From the NCBI GenBank assembly GCA_003049465.1, contig PYSS01000132.1, positions 4,213 through 68,212 of the forward strand: a DNA stretch of 64,000 bases. The letters are read 5' to 3'. The stretch comes from Magnaporthiopsis rhizophila. Lineage: Eukaryota > Ascomycota > Sordariomycetes > Magnaporthales > Magnaporthaceae. Positions 32,566 to 42,956 of the stretch are shown in pieces. The translations under genes and the position numbers were made by a program. Below the pieces are notes generated by a model. That model was not told the DNA's origin. It made no database searches and worked only from the letters and a program-made list of their open reading frames with translations. How positions within the stretch are numbered: position 1 is the stretch's first letter; each line of letters starts with the position of its first letter.

Positions 32566-33552
32566 ATGTCGGTCCGGAACGCGACGGAGAGCGACATCCC
32601 CGACCTGAGGAGCATCCTCCTCACGGGGCTCCCGTCGGACCACATCTGGAAGTACTGCTTTCCGCAGGGCCAGGGCGGCGCCGTCCAGCTCGTCGACGAC
32701 GCCCTCCGGCTCTGGCTCGGCGGCGGCGACGACGACAAGAACCAGTGGCTTGTCACCGTCTCGGACAACCCAGACACGGGAAAGCCCGTCTCGTTGGCCG
32801 TGTGGAGCCTGCCCGTGTCCGTGGAGGAGATTGAGAGCGGAAAAGGGGGTGACTTTGCCGCCTTTCAAAGCCGTAGGTTTTGTTGCTTTGCTTTGCTTAC
32901 ATCACTTGTCCTCTTAACATCTTTCTTCTCTTATCCCAAGCAATGGCGTAACAAACGACGACACAAAAACACAGGCCTCAGTCACGCCGCCGACTCCTCC
33001 CTCCCATCAGGCGAGACGACCACCACCCCAACCAAGCACGAGATCTCATCGGCAGCCCGCCTCGCCGCCGTGGCCGAGGCGGTGCAGCTCACGACGCGGG
33101 GCGCCTCGGGCCCTCTCCTGTCTCGGTACGGGCCGCAGATGGTGCTGATACTAACGGCGACGCACCCGTCGCACCGGTTCAGGGGCCACGCGAGGCGGCT
33201 GGTGTCACACGGGCTCGGGCTCGCGCGCCGCGGCCAGGCCCCCGTCCCCGTCAGCGCCCTGGCCGGCCCGATGGGCTACATCTTCTTCTCGGGCCTGCGC
33301 TTCGCCGACTGCGGCCTCGTCACCGTCCGCGTGCCCGGCGAGCGCGAAGAGCTCGACCTCAAGGTCATGGTGCAGCCCGGCCCGCCCACTCGGAGGAGCT
33401 TTTCGCAGCAGCTGCTTGGTCTGTTTGGTGGTGGCAGTGCTGCAGATGTTGCTGCTGGTGGGAGGAACAGCCCCGCGCTTGGAGGGCGGAGGGCATCGGC
33501 TTTTGAGGAGAGGAAGAGGGGCTTTGATAGGAGGAAGCTTTCTGCGGCTTGA
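32566..33552 (+). CDS. GNAT-family N-acetyltransferase
   Basis: The likely structure is join(32566..32872,32975..33552), 294 aa. The 102-nt intron (GTAGGT donor, ACACAG acceptor) is a multiple of three without an in-frame stop, so the unspliced frame also stays open; its hydrophobic Phe/Leu translation looks intronic. The start MSVRNATESDIPDL is typical of GNAT proteins, with the first strand leading into the acceptor-binding helix. The acetyl-CoA pyrophosphate loop (motif A) is THPSHRFRGHARRLVSHGL near residue 170, the R-x-x-G-x-A type, preceded by the strand MVLILTATHP. ALAGPMGYIFFSGLRFADCG is the C-terminal strand and helix usual in fungal GNATs of unknown substrate. The last 60 residues are Gly/Ala/Arg-rich and probably disordered. 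Confidence 0.82.
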   Translation: MSVRNATESDIPDLRSILLTGLPSDHIWKYCFPQGQGGAVQLVDDALRLWLGGGDDDKNQWLVTVSDNPDTGKPVSLAVWSLPVSVEEIESGKGGDFAAFQSRRFCCFALLTSLVLLTSFFSYPKQWRNKRRHKNTGLSHAADSSLPSGETTTTPTKHEISSAARLAAVAEAVQLTTRGASGPLLSRYGPQMVLILTATHPSHRFRGHARRLVSHGLGLARRGQAPVPVSALAGPMGYIFFSGLRFADCGLVTVRVPGEREELDLKVMVQPGPPTRRSFSQQLLGLFGGGSAADVAAGGRNSPALGGRRASAFEERKRGFDRRKLSAA

Positions 33553-35512
33553 GGGATTGTCCTAATGGGAAGTGGATGGAGCTTTGGCGTTGTATGCTGT
33601 ATTTATTTTGCGCTCTTCTTGCTATACGGTTCTATATCCATTGCTTAGTCATAGTGAATTTGCGTGGCTGTTTTACGTCGAAGCAGCCGTCGGAACTTGA
33701 CAGTGTTGCGCAGCCTTGTTCCACAACGTCTCGGAGGATCTCGACTAATGCCACTAATCTCCATAATAATGCTTCATTTCAAGCCTCCCTACACACCATT
33801 TCTGTTGGAAGGACAGCCATGGGTTGCACGGTGCTAACCAGGAAATACGTAATACTGAGATCAGCAGCATCCGGGACGGAAGCCACGGGTTTCTTGGCAC
33901 GGAAGGTCCGCCACGGAAATCACCGGCTTACCAAATCATACGGAGACTGGGCATCTTACAAAGAAAGGACCGGCACCGGGACTTGCCTCGTACGATGCCG
34001 CATACAGCCGACGGTGTGCGGCTATCTTTAGGCGAGGCTCGCACTTAGGACTTGTGTTACTGTTTTTTAGACCAGAATAATTATATATCCGGAAAGTGAG
34101 AGTATTACCTGTTCCCACCCAACGACGTTTGACCGACGCGGCAGCCACAAGCAATTCCTGATAAGTTCTCGCTGCCAGCTACTAGGCTGGGTTTCTTTGC
34201 GATCGTAACCACACATGTTCTGACCACATTCCATTTTCTCGGGGCTTTTCTCATCTCGCCCCTTACGCTTAGAGCTGAAGGACCTTGGTTTGGCTAGTTT
34301 GTAAATACGTTCGGCATGAGCTCAGCAACGAGATTTACCATGTGGGACTCTTTGAGCACTCTCAGAGTAGCCGCCTTTATCCCCCACAAAGCAACCAGTT
34401 GTACTCTCTTCAACCCTCCTGTTACACATAGCCGTCAACAACTACGGCACAACCATGCATGCCCTGCCCCACACCAGATCAGTTCTCGAGTGATGCAGGC
34501 ACCGACTCGAGCACCAAGAAGGGCCCACGCAGAAGTGGCGGCTGATCCATCTCATGCGCTGCTTCTGTGCTGGCTTCCCCAGAATTTCCTGTTCGAGAAG
34601 CCAAGAGGGTGGGCGGATGTCGAGACTCGGTACGCGGATAGGCTGCATCGGCCAGGAGGATGGGCTCTTCATTTAGACACGCATACATTGGATCTGATTC
34701 CGTCACGCAATGACGTAAGACGAATTGGACCATGAGGCGGTACTGATTGGTCGTCGGACAATTGGACCATCCACGAAACAACAGCCACAGTTTATGCTTG
34801 ATGCAACGCTCCCACGCGCAACCCCTGAAAGGCCAGCAGCACAGCCTCCGGAGAAACGGCTTACTGCTTCGTGTTGCTGCCCGGGGCTCACCGACCTGTC
34901 GGGCATTGGGAAATTATTGCCCTCGTGGCACCGTGCTCATCCCGATGGATGACTAATCGAGACGATATTCCCTACAACCGGGATACAGTCGCGTTTTTCT
35001 AATATGCGATGTTTCTAAGCGAGGCTGCTTCGTTAATTATTCCCGTCTCGCGTCGTCCCAATATCCGCGCCGTGCCGCGCAGCTGGGAACGGCACGGGAT
35101 CACGCAAAGCTGTGCTTGCTTATAAGCCCTCGCGGTGACTCGCTCTTTGCTTGAGTTTCTCCAAAACAGGATACAAGACGTGTGCTAGTGTAACCATCAC
35201 CAAGCTGGCTGCCTTGCTGCTCCGCACGCACAGATTTAGACCTGGGTCATTGGTCACGACCGCCGCTAGCTCCGACGACGCCCACCACACCCCCGCGGTG
35301 TCGCAATATTGCTTCTGTGTGTCGTGTTGCGGCCGCTCTGCAGACAATAATAGTACGGGCCCGGACGGCATGAACTACTGGGACTTTGTCCACACCCTCT
35401 GCGTGGATCTTGCTGGTCATGCTGACCGACGCCTCAGCTTGGAGACCAAGCCACCTCCCTATTCCGGACGACCACAAGACCGCACCCTGCCGCCTGGAGA
35501 GCATCAGACACG

Positions 35513-35565
<53 letters not shown>

Positions 35566-35842
35566 GTGATGGCTGCAAGGTAAGGAACAGCCTCCTCCAC
35601 TCCCCTCATAGGAGGCCATGGAACGAGTCGTTGAAGGATGGCCGGAGATGTCGGGACGCTGATATCAAATTATATTAAAAACCTGCAGATCCTCGCTCTC
35701 TGAACGGGCCTCGTCCCGGGGTCCCAAGCGAAAACCATCTGCATCTGGCCCGCAATCCCGCGGTTCTGCTGCTGCTGCTGCTGCTGCTAATAATATCATT
35801 GCCGAACCGCTGTCCGAGCCAATATCAACCACGGTCATCATC
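33553..35842. other. intergenic region, GNAT to tannase gene
   Basis: This is about 2.3 kb without a supportable gene. It includes a CA dinucleotide repeat and a GCT trinucleotide run just before the tannase start. A TATAAG at 35121-35126 lies too far upstream to assign without a leader intron. Short open frames (for example 34316-34735) have no family resemblance. Confidence 0.45.
35516..35564. repeat. (CA)n microsatellite
   Basis: This is a perfect 49-nt CA alternation about 280 nt upstream of the tannase/feruloyl esterase start codon. A (GCT) trinucleotide run follows at about 35766-35788. Confidence 0.95.
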
Positions 35843-37597
35843 ATGGTGTCGGCGCTGCTGCTTGCCCTTGGGCTGCTGGCCACTCGCCATGCCAACGGGG
35901 TCCCGGCACCGCTGCCCGACGGGCCCGAAGACCGGCAGGGAGACGGCGTTGCGGCGGCAGCGGTGTCCTGCAACAGCCAGGGCATCACTCCCATCCTCGG
36001 ATCCTTTCCCCAGGCGGGCGTCACCCTGACGCTGGAGCGGGCCTCGTCCGTCAGCGCGGGTGGCAGCTTCGGCGAGGGCGCGGCCAACCTGGGTTCACCC
36101 TACCCGGCAACACGCCTGCCCGCCGTGTGCGCCGTCATCGTGCGCGTGCGCAACGCCACGGACCAGCCGGCCTCAGACTTCCGCTTCGGCCTGTTCCTGC
36201 CGACGGCGTCGGGCGCGTGGAACGGGAAATTCCTCGCCATCGGCAACGGCGGGTTCCTGGGCGGCATCAACTGGCCGTTCATGGCGTCCGGGCCGCACTA
36301 CGGCTTCGCCACCATGTCGACCGACACGGGCCACAATTCGGCCGGCTTCGACCTGAGCTGGGGCCGCGGCAGGCCGGCGGACTTGTACGAGTGGGGGTAC
36401 CGGGCGGTGCGCGGGTCCGTGGCGGCGGCCAAGCACGTCACGGCGGGCTTCTACGCGCAGCAGCTGCGGCGGTCCTACTTCACCGGCTGCTCTACGGGCG
36501 GGCGGCAGGCCCTGAAGGCGATTCAGGGCGACCCGGACAGCTTCGACGGGGCGCTGATCGGGGCGCCCGCCTGGGACACCAAGCACCTGATGCCGTGGGC
36601 AACCAAGATCGGGCGGGACAACATCGCCTCGGACGGGTCGTCTCTCATCTTCGACCCGACCGACACCTCGGTCGGCGGGCCGCTGGACACGCTGCAGCGG
36701 CAGGTGAACCTCCAGTGCGACGGCCGCGACGGCGTGACCGACAACATCGTCAGCAGCCCGGAGCTGTGCGCCCTCAACTACACGACCTTCACCTGCCGGC
36801 CCGGGCAGGCTACGGGGTGCCTGACGGCGGAGCAGGTGAGGGTGGTGCAGACCATGTACTCGGATTATTTCTTGTCGGACGGCTCGCTCGTCCACAACGG
36901 CATGGAGCCCTCGTCCGAGACGGAGCCCAACAACTGGGCGTCGTACCTGGGCAGCCCAGTCGTGGCCAACGTGCAGTACGAGCGCAACTTCCTGTACAAC
37001 GACACGGCCTGGGCGCTGTCGCAGTACTCCGAGACCGTGGTTCGCGACTCGCGCCGAATCAACCCAGGCCAGGCCAGCGCCGACTCGTTCGACCTGCGGC
37101 CCTTTCGCGCCCGCGGCGGCAAGGTGATCCTGTACCACGGCGTGGGCGACGGCCTGGTGCCAACGCGGTCGACAACGCACTACTACAACCAGACGCGCAG
37201 CGTCACCGGCAGCGGCAACATCGACGACTTTTTCCGCTACTTCCTCGTGCCCGGGATGGGCCACTGCTGGCTCAGCCCGTCGACCACCAACGCGCCCTGG
37301 ATGTTCAGCGGCGTCGGCCAGGCCACGGTGCTGGCGGCCACTACGGGCGCTCCCGCCGAGTTCACGAGGCCGTCGCCGCCGGGCACGCCGCTGTTCCGGT
37401 CCGACCCGGACTATGACGCCCTGCGCAAGCTGATGGCGTGGGTCGAGGACGGTGTCGCGCCCGACGTGATCAAGGCCGTCGCGTACACTACCAGCTGGGG
37501 GGTGGCCAGGACCAGGAAGCTGTGTCCGTATCCGCGCAAGGCGGTGCTTGTGGATGCGGAGAGGCAGAACGACGAGGCCGGGTGGGCGTGTCGGTGA
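35843..37597 (+). CDS. secreted tannase / feruloyl esterase family protein
   Basis: This is a single-exon gene of 584 aa. It is an alpha/beta-hydrolase of the tannase family, which releases gallic or hydroxycinnamic acids from plant polyphenols and cell-wall polysaccharides. Residues 1-19 (MVSALLLALGLLATRHANG) are a signal peptide. The nucleophile is Ser217 in FTGCSTGGRQALKAIQGDP. The acid is probably Asp436 in YHGVGDGLVPTRST, and the His is His474 in VPGMGHCWLSP. Cys216 and Cys475 flank the catalytic Ser and His, giving the CS-D-HC arrangement diagnostic of the family. The lid region (about 240-400) carries paired Cys and the Asp-rich FDPTDTS and CDGRDGVTDNIV segments; the latter resembles the family's calcium site. 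Sequence alone cannot separate tannase from feruloyl esterase. It converges with the Cys-rich gene, 162 nt away. Confidence 0.92.
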   Translation: MVSALLLALGLLATRHANGVPAPLPDGPEDRQGDGVAAAAVSCNSQGITPILGSFPQAGVTLTLERASSVSAGGSFGEGAANLGSPYPATRLPAVCAVIVRVRNATDQPASDFRFGLFLPTASGAWNGKFLAIGNGGFLGGINWPFMASGPHYGFATMSTDTGHNSAGFDLSWGRGRPADLYEWGYRAVRGSVAAAKHVTAGFYAQQLRRSYFTGCSTGGRQALKAIQGDPDSFDGALIGAPAWDTKHLMPWATKIGRDNIASDGSSLIFDPTDTSVGGPLDTLQRQVNLQCDGRDGVTDNIVSSPELCALNYTTFTCRPGQATGCLTAEQVRVVQTMYSDYFLSDGSLVHNGMEPSSETEPNNWASYLGSPVVANVQYERNFLYNDTAWALSQYSETVVRDSRRINPGQASADSFDLRPFRARGGKVILYHGVGDGLVPTRSTTHYYNQTRSVTGSGNIDDFFRYFLVPGMGHCWLSPSTTNAPWMFSGVGQATVLAATTGAPAEFTRPSPPGTPLFRSDPDYDALRKLMAWVEDGVAPDVIKAVAYTTSWGVARTRKLCPYPRKAVLVDAERQNDEAGWACR

Positions 37598-37759
37598 GTT
37601 GTCGGGGTCTAGTATGGATGCATGGGGTTCATCTGTTTTGGTCTCGCCGGCATGTTCCATTTCATTAGCATTGAATTTTTATACAATCAATAGACTTTTC
37701 ACTTTCCTTCTCCCCTTTCGGAGCACAACGACAGAAAACAAGACAAGGTCAAACCCCCC

Positions 37760-38608
37760 TCAGGGATCGATCCAGTTCGCCCCGTTCCAGTTGACAACCT
37801 CGCCGCGGCAGGGCACGCAGCCGATGCGATAATCGCCCATCGTACACGGCACGTTGAGCTGCATGAACTCGTTCCCGCCGCCGTCGCCCCAGCACGCGCG
37901 ACCCATGCGCAGCTCCGGGTAGATGTACTCCCAGGACTCAAGCTTGTAGCACCACAGGTTCCCGTCTGCCGGTCGAAGGTCGCACTGGCGCTGACACGCC
38001 GTCCTGAGACCTCTTGCCTTGCAGCGCGCGTCGTCTCCTCCTCCTCCTCTTTCATCCTCCTTTTGCAGCGCCGATGGTCCCACACACTGCTTGCACGGCA
38101 GCAACGATGACTTGGGCAGGTGGACGATCGGGTCCGGTCGGTACACCAGCCAGGTGCGCGTGAGGGTGTAAGTGCGCGACGAGTACCCCGTCGAGACGCC
38201 GGCCCGCCGCGCCACCAGCGACGTGAGCCGGTGCGTGTGGATCTCGGTCTCGTGCACCGTGGCCGGGAAGGTGGTCAAGGGGCCCGGCTCGTACGTCGTC
38301 ACCGTCGAGGCGTCGATCATGGTGATCTCGCTGGGGCCGTCGTTCCAGGGGTACATGGTCGTGGCCGACGTCATCGTACCCATCTGGACCCGGGTCTTGG
38401 TCGTCGCATAGGGGGCGGCGGCGGCGGCGGGTGTTGCGCCTCCTGCTCCGGGCTCCCTGGCTTCAAGCACCGGCGTCGGGGCGGCGGGCTTTGCCAAGCC
38501 AGGAAGGGCCGTGACCAGTGTTGGAGTATACGCAACGATTGCAACGACGACCGCTGCTGCCGTGCCAGACGGCCCGGGCCGCCGGCGGGGTGGTGTCCAC
38601 CAAAGCAT
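37760..38608 (-). CDS. hypothetical secreted cysteine-rich protein
   Basis: I do not recognise this 282-aa protein. The ATG at 38608 (MLWWTPPRRRPGPSG) was chosen because it puts a basic segment directly before a hydrophobic stretch (AAAVVVAIVAYTPTLVTA), a signal peptide or signal anchor; a longer frame reaches 38725. Residues 45-190 are Ala/Pro/Thr-rich with many short beta-prone stretches. The C-terminal 95 residues hold ten Cys (LLPCKQC, CKARG, ACQRQC, WCYK, RACWGDG, VPCTMGDYRIGCVPC), enough for five disulfides, and end GEVVNWNGANWIDP. It looks like an exported disulfide-rich domain after a flexible region. A role as an effector or wall protein is only a guess. A small in-frame intron around the Gly/Asp/Glu-rich segment between the second and third Cys is possible. 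Confidence 0.65.
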   Translation of the reverse strand: MLWWTPPRRRPGPSGTAAAVVVAIVAYTPTLVTALPGLAKPAAPTPVLEAREPGAGGATPAAAAAPYATTKTRVQMGTMTSATTMYPWNDGPSEITMIDASTVTTYEPGPLTTFPATVHETEIHTHRLTSLVARRAGVSTGYSSRTYTLTRTWLVYRPDPIVHLPKSSLLPCKQCVGPSALQKEDERGGGGDDARCKARGLRTACQRQCDLRPADGNLWCYKLESWEYIYPELRMGRACWGDGGGNEFMQLNVPCTMGDYRIGCVPCRGEVVNWNGANWIDP

Positions 38609-39512
38609 GGCTGCTGTCGTTTTTCTCGGTGCCACGAAATTAAGGGGTTCCTCAGGACGTATATAATGTGAACCAAGATCTTGTCGACTGCTTGAAAACC
38701 CGCGTGTTAGGGTCACAGCAAACAAGCTTTCTCGCAGTTAAAAAAGAATGACGAGAGAGATATATAAAAGACTGAGTATGCATGGAAGCGAAAAAAAAAA
38801 AAAAAAGTCAAGTCAAGAGAACGGGTTCCCGTCGCTTAAGCGTCATCCTAACCGTTATCTCTGGTCGCAATATCGAAGCGGGCAGCGGCAAGTTGTTGCT
38901 CGCCAGAAGGAGCATCGACGTCCGAGGCCGCGGCATGGCACTTGTCACCATTGGGCCGGGACTTAGCCATGTCTTGCTTTTACCCGGGGAGAATCGAGGA
39001 GAGCTCGGCCGAGGGTGGCCAGTTAATTAATCAATGCAGAACGCCACGTGATCCCTCGGTCAAGTATTTGACGGGGTATGCTGGATGTCGGTGGTTTTCG
39101 TATGGCTCGTCTTGCACTGCAAGATAGATCGCGAACAGCTGCTGACGGGCACTCGTCCGTAGGATGCTGGAGTTGGGGAATCCGGGCGTAGCTGGAGCAC
39201 CTCCGCCCTTTATTGAGTCTGCATATGCTCCGGGAGACATCGACAGACCTCCGAGGTCTGGATCTATTTGTTTCGTTTCTATTTTTGGCCATGCAATGAT
39301 TTGGCGTGAGCCTCGCAGTAGGGGATAAAATGGTCTAAGCCGAACACCAACAATATTAAAAACATACCGGGTAATCCGTCGAGGTATCTACAACCTAGTC
39401 TCCTGGCCAGTTGATACCAGCACGAATATATTCCTCATCGTATTTTACAGACCTCTGTTTTTCCTAATCGGGACTTTTCGAATCAATTTGGTACAGGGCG
39501 CTTCACCAGTTA
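38609..39512. other. intergenic region, Cys-rich gene to msh3
   Basis: This holds the promoter of the Cys-rich gene (-) on the left and the msh3 3' flank on the right. A short A run lies at 38791-38806. An ATATAAAAG stretch at 38760-38768 reads with the plus strand and has no gene attached. I see no coding sequence. Confidence 0.45.
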
Positions 39513-42500
39513 TCACAGCTGCTCAACACTAGACATGAGATGCTCCAGCAGATCGGCAGTGTCGCCGCCGTCGCCGCCACTGCAGACGTCGCCCAGCAGC
39601 TTCGCGGCGCCGCGCAGCCTCCTCATCTTGATCTCGTCCTCCATCTGGCGCGACTTGCGAGCCGCCACGTCGAGGATCTTGCGCGGGATGCGGGCGAGCC
39701 GCGCGACGTTGAGGCCGTACGAGCGGTGGGCGACGCCGTCGGCGACCTCGTACAGGAACGTGATTTCCTCGTCCACGTCGTCTTCAGCAGCGTCGGCCTC
39801 GGCTTTATCGGCCTTGGACGACGCGAAGCGCATGTGCACGTTGCGCACGAGGCTGCGGCCCAGGCCCTCGGCCACGCGGGCGAGGCTCTGGTAGTGTGTG
39901 ATGAAAAGGGTCAGGCAGCGCGTCTCGCGGACCACGTGGTCGAGCACGGCGTGGGCGATGGCGGCGCCGTCGTGCGTGCTGGTGCCGCGGCCGAGCTCGT
40001 CGAGCAGGACGAGGGAGCGAGGCGTGGCGGCCCGCAGGATGGCGGCCGTCTCGCCCACCTCGACCATGAACGTGGACTCGCCCGCGAAGAGGTTGTCGCT
40101 GGCGCCCATGCGAGTGTAGATGGCGTCCGACAGCGTCAGGCGCGCGCTGGCGGCCGGCACGTAGGAACCGACCTGGGCGAGAAGGACGACGAGGGCGAGG
40201 GCGCGCACAAACGACGACTTGCCGCCCATGTTGGGCCCCGTCACGAGGTGGGCCAGCGGAGCCGGGGCGGCGAGCGTGGTGGTGAAGGGGATATAGCCGC
40301 CCGGCAGCGTGTGCTCGGCGATGGGGTGGCGGCCCTCGGTGATGCTGATGGTAGGCGGGTGTGAAGACGGCAGGATCGTGGGTTTGTTGTAGCCGGGCAG
40401 CGCGGCCACCTGGGCCAGGCAGAGAAGGCAGTCGAGCGTGGCCAGGGAGGCGACCGCGTCACGCAGCGCCTGGTACTCATCGGCGATGGAGGCCAGCATG
40501 GCCTTGAAGGCGGCGTCGCAGGCAGCGGCAAGTGCCTCCTTGTGCTGGTCGCGCTCGGCTATGAGGCGGACGACATCGGGCGTGTGGAAGCGCGAGAGCT
40601 TCTTGGTGCCGCTGATCTTGGCCCAGGACGCCGGCACGCGGCGCAGGTCCGTGTTGGGCACCTCGATGAGGTACTCGATGCCCGCCACCGTGACGTAGTC
40701 GACGGCCTTCTTGCGTCCCAGCCTGGCCGCCGCGTCGGCCCGATGCGCGTCCAGGTCCTGCTCGACCGATGCAATGCCCAGCTTGTGGTTGGAGATGTCG
40801 TTGTCCTCGCCATCCTCGCCGGCGTCGTCGCGGAAGAAGTCGTACTTGTCGTTGCTGCGGGCGGCCTCGGGGTTGATGCGGTTCAGGTACTCCACCACCG
40901 TGTCGCGGATGGCCGGCAGCGAGCAGATAGCGTCAGTGATCAGTTGTGATTCGAATCCCGTCTCGCTGGGCTCCTTGACCCGGGCATACTCGACGGCGAT
41001 CCGCTGCAGCGTCTGCAGCACGGCCAGCAGCTCGGGGCGGGTGCATCGACCGTAGAAGATGCGGATCAGGCTCCGCTCCAGGTCCGTCTTGATGCTGGCA
41101 ACTAGACGCTGCAGTTTGTCTACGTGCGCAGTCGCGCGCTTCTCAAACAGCTCCTCGACGGCGGCCACCCGGTCATCAAGGCGGTCCTTGTCGAGTAGCG
41201 GGCGGCCGAGCCACTTGCGCAGCATCCTCTGGCCGAAGCGCGTCTTTGTTTTGTCTAGCGCCCAGAACAGGCTGCCCTTCTCGCCGTGATCTGTCTGGTT
41301 CCGATATACCTCCAGACTCTCGAGCGTAGTGCCGTTGATCAGCATGTGCGACCGAGTGCTGAAGGACTGGAAGTACTTGGTCAGGTCAAAGATGTGCTCC
41401 AGCCCGAACTCGGTGAGGTGCGTGATCATGGCTGAGAGACACAGGGTGACGGGCTCGGGCAGACCCAGGACCTTGTTGAGTAGCTCGACCGCCCGTTCAT
41501 CCTGCGAGTTGCCCTTAAGCTTCCCGGCGTAGAACTGCGTGACGTGCGACGAGGCCTCGGCCGCCATAGTCTTGCCCTTGGCCACGCGCTCGACGCGCGT
41601 CCTGTCGCCAAAGACATTGCTGGCGCTCCCAGACAAATGGCGTACCAGCTTCTCAGTAGCCCTGCTCAGGTCGCCGACGATGAGGAGCTCGCAGGGAGAG
41701 ATGTGGAGCAACCGCGTCTCCAGATCGCTGCGCATAAATCCATCCTCAAAGCTGTCGTAGATGATGTCGCCCGTGGCCGGCTGCACCGCGATGAGGCCGA
41801 CATCAACCTTCTCGTCCGTGCCCGCGCCCTTGGCGGTCGACTCGGTGATGCAGAGCAGATATCCACCGGCAGGCGCGCCCGACCCCTCGGCCGTGGGGCC
41901 CGGCTCGCCCAGCTCGTCGTCGATATATGTGCCTTTGGTGTAGACGTTTGTGAGCTTGCGCACGAACGGGGCGTTGCGGTTGTCGCCAGCCTTCTTGAGG
42001 GCGGCCGTCTCGATCTGGCGCACAACGCCGACCTTGTGGCCGGCCGCCACCAGCCTCTTGGCATGCACAGGCAGGCGGTGCACGGGAATGCTCGCCGAGG
42101 CGAAGCGGTCCAGGTGCGCCTCGGAGGGGTGCTCGTCGTAGCGGAACTTGCCCGGGATGCACACTATGCTGAGCTCCTTGGCGGCGATGCGGGCATCCTC
42201 TCCGAAGAAGCGGAACTTGTAGCCGACCTCGACGATGAGCACCGTGTCCATGTGCTTCCTTTTGATGTCGAGAAACTGCACCTCCATGGGCGTCAGCTTT
42301 CCCGTCTTGGCCCCCTTTTTCTTGCCTTTGGCCGGCGGTGGCGGCTCGTCCTCGTCAACGCCGCCGTCGCCGTCTTCGTCGTCGGCACCAGCCACCTCGG
42401 CCGCTTGTGCGCTCCTCCACCTAAGCATGCTGTCTGGATGGCCAAGCTTTTTGACAAACTTCCGGTGCAGCTCCTGCTTGCGCCGGATGGTTGCCGCATC

Positions 42501-42956
42501 CTCGTCTTCATCATCATCGGCGCCGGCCTTTGCACCAGGGCGGGATCCATCGTAAAGATACCGTCCTGTCCTGCTCGCCGGATTTGATGACGTTTGCCTC
42601 GGTGGCTCGTCGGCGGTCTCGGGAGCCGGCTTTGGTGGCGAGTAAGAGCTACCGTCGTCTTGATCCTGGTCTCCGGCACCGTCCTCGAAGTCGCTATCGT
42701 CGAGGACGAGCCTGGACCGCTTGCGTGTGGGCTCCCGGCGGGTGTTGCCGCCGCCGGCGTCTTGCTCGAGGGGTCGCTTGCGGGTTACGGGTTCGCTTGC
42801 AAGGACCGCATCGGCCTTCTTCTTGGGCGTGGCCTCAGCCTCGGAATCTGGTTTAGGCGGCTGCGTCTGCGGCTTGCGTAGCCCGTTGATAGAACTCCTA
42901 GGGGTGAAGAAGCTGGCAAGCGAGGCCTGCTTCTTGGTCGATGATGGTCCCGCCAT
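39513..42956 (-). CDS. msh3: DNA mismatch repair protein MSH3
   Basis: With MSH2 this forms the nuclear MutS-beta heterodimer, which recognises insertion/deletion loops. It is a single-exon gene of 1147 aa, the usual fungal length. The ATG at 42956 (MAGPSSTKKQASLASFFTPR) is chosen over a frame extending to 43037 because it places the PCNA-binding box QASLASFF at residues 10-17, as in orthologues. The basic/acidic disordered N-terminus runs to about 230. MutS domain I begins TPMEVQFLDIKRKHMDTVLIVEVGYKF and contains the conserved FRFFGEDA. The connector, lever and clamp domains follow. The ATPase has Walker A (TGPNMGGKSSFVRA, about 905), Walker B (LVLLDELGRGTSTHDG, about 980) and the helical C-terminus with YGLNVARLARIP. 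All key residues are present. It is divergent from the sugar transporter gene. Confidence 0.95.
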   Translation of the reverse strand: MAGPSSTKKQASLASFFTPRSSINGLRKPQTQPPKPDSEAEATPKKKADAVLASEPVTRKRPLEQDAGGGNTRREPTRKRSRLVLDDSDFEDGAGDQDQDDGSSYSPPKPAPETADEPPRQTSSNPASRTGRYLYDGSRPGAKAGADDDEDEDAATIRRKQELHRKFVKKLGHPDSMLRWRSAQAAEVAGADDEDGDGGVDEDEPPPPAKGKKKGAKTGKLTPMEVQFLDIKRKHMDTVLIVEVGYKFRFFGEDARIAAKELSIVCIPGKFRYDEHPSEAHLDRFASASIPVHRLPVHAKRLVAAGHKVGVVRQIETAALKKAGDNRNAPFVRKLTNVYTKGTYIDDELGEPGPTAEGSGAPAGGYLLCITESTAKGAGTDEKVDVGLIAVQPATGDIIYDSFEDGFMRSDLETRLLHISPCELLIVGDLSRATEKLVRHLSGSASNVFGDRTRVERVAKGKTMAAEASSHVTQFYAGKLKGNSQDERAVELLNKVLGLPEPVTLCLSAMITHLTEFGLEHIFDLTKYFQSFSTRSHMLINGTTLESLEVYRNQTDHGEKGSLFWALDKTKTRFGQRMLRKWLGRPLLDKDRLDDRVAAVEELFEKRATAHVDKLQRLVASIKTDLERSLIRIFYGRCTRPELLAVLQTLQRIAVEYARVKEPSETGFESQLITDAICSLPAIRDTVVEYLNRINPEAARSNDKYDFFRDDAGEDGEDNDISNHKLGIASVEQDLDAHRADAAARLGRKKAVDYVTVAGIEYLIEVPNTDLRRVPASWAKISGTKKLSRFHTPDVVRLIAERDQHKEALAAACDAAFKAMLASIADEYQALRDAVASLATLDCLLCLAQVAALPGYNKPTILPSSHPPTISITEGRHPIAEHTLPGGYIPFTTTLAAPAPLAHLVTGPNMGGKSSFVRALALVVLLAQVGSYVPAASARLTLSDAIYTRMGASDNLFAGESTFMVEVGETAAILRAATPRSLVLLDELGRGTSTHDGAAIAHAVLDHVVRETRCLTLFITHYQSLARVAEGLGRSLVRNVHMRFASSKADKAEADAAEDDVDEEITFLYEVADGVAHRSYGLNVARLARIPRKILDVAARKSRQMEDEIKMRRLRGAAKLLGDVCSGGDGGDTADLLEHLMSSVEQL

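Noticed and set aside
34316..34735. 139-codon plus-strand open frame between the GNAT and tannase genes
   Set aside because: No domain, signal peptide or intron evidence; composition looks random.
36127..37660. Long frames on both strands over the tannase gene (429 and 495 codons)
   Set aside because: High GC leaves shadow frames open. Only the frame at 35843-37597 shows a signal peptide and the complete CS-D-HC catalytic set.
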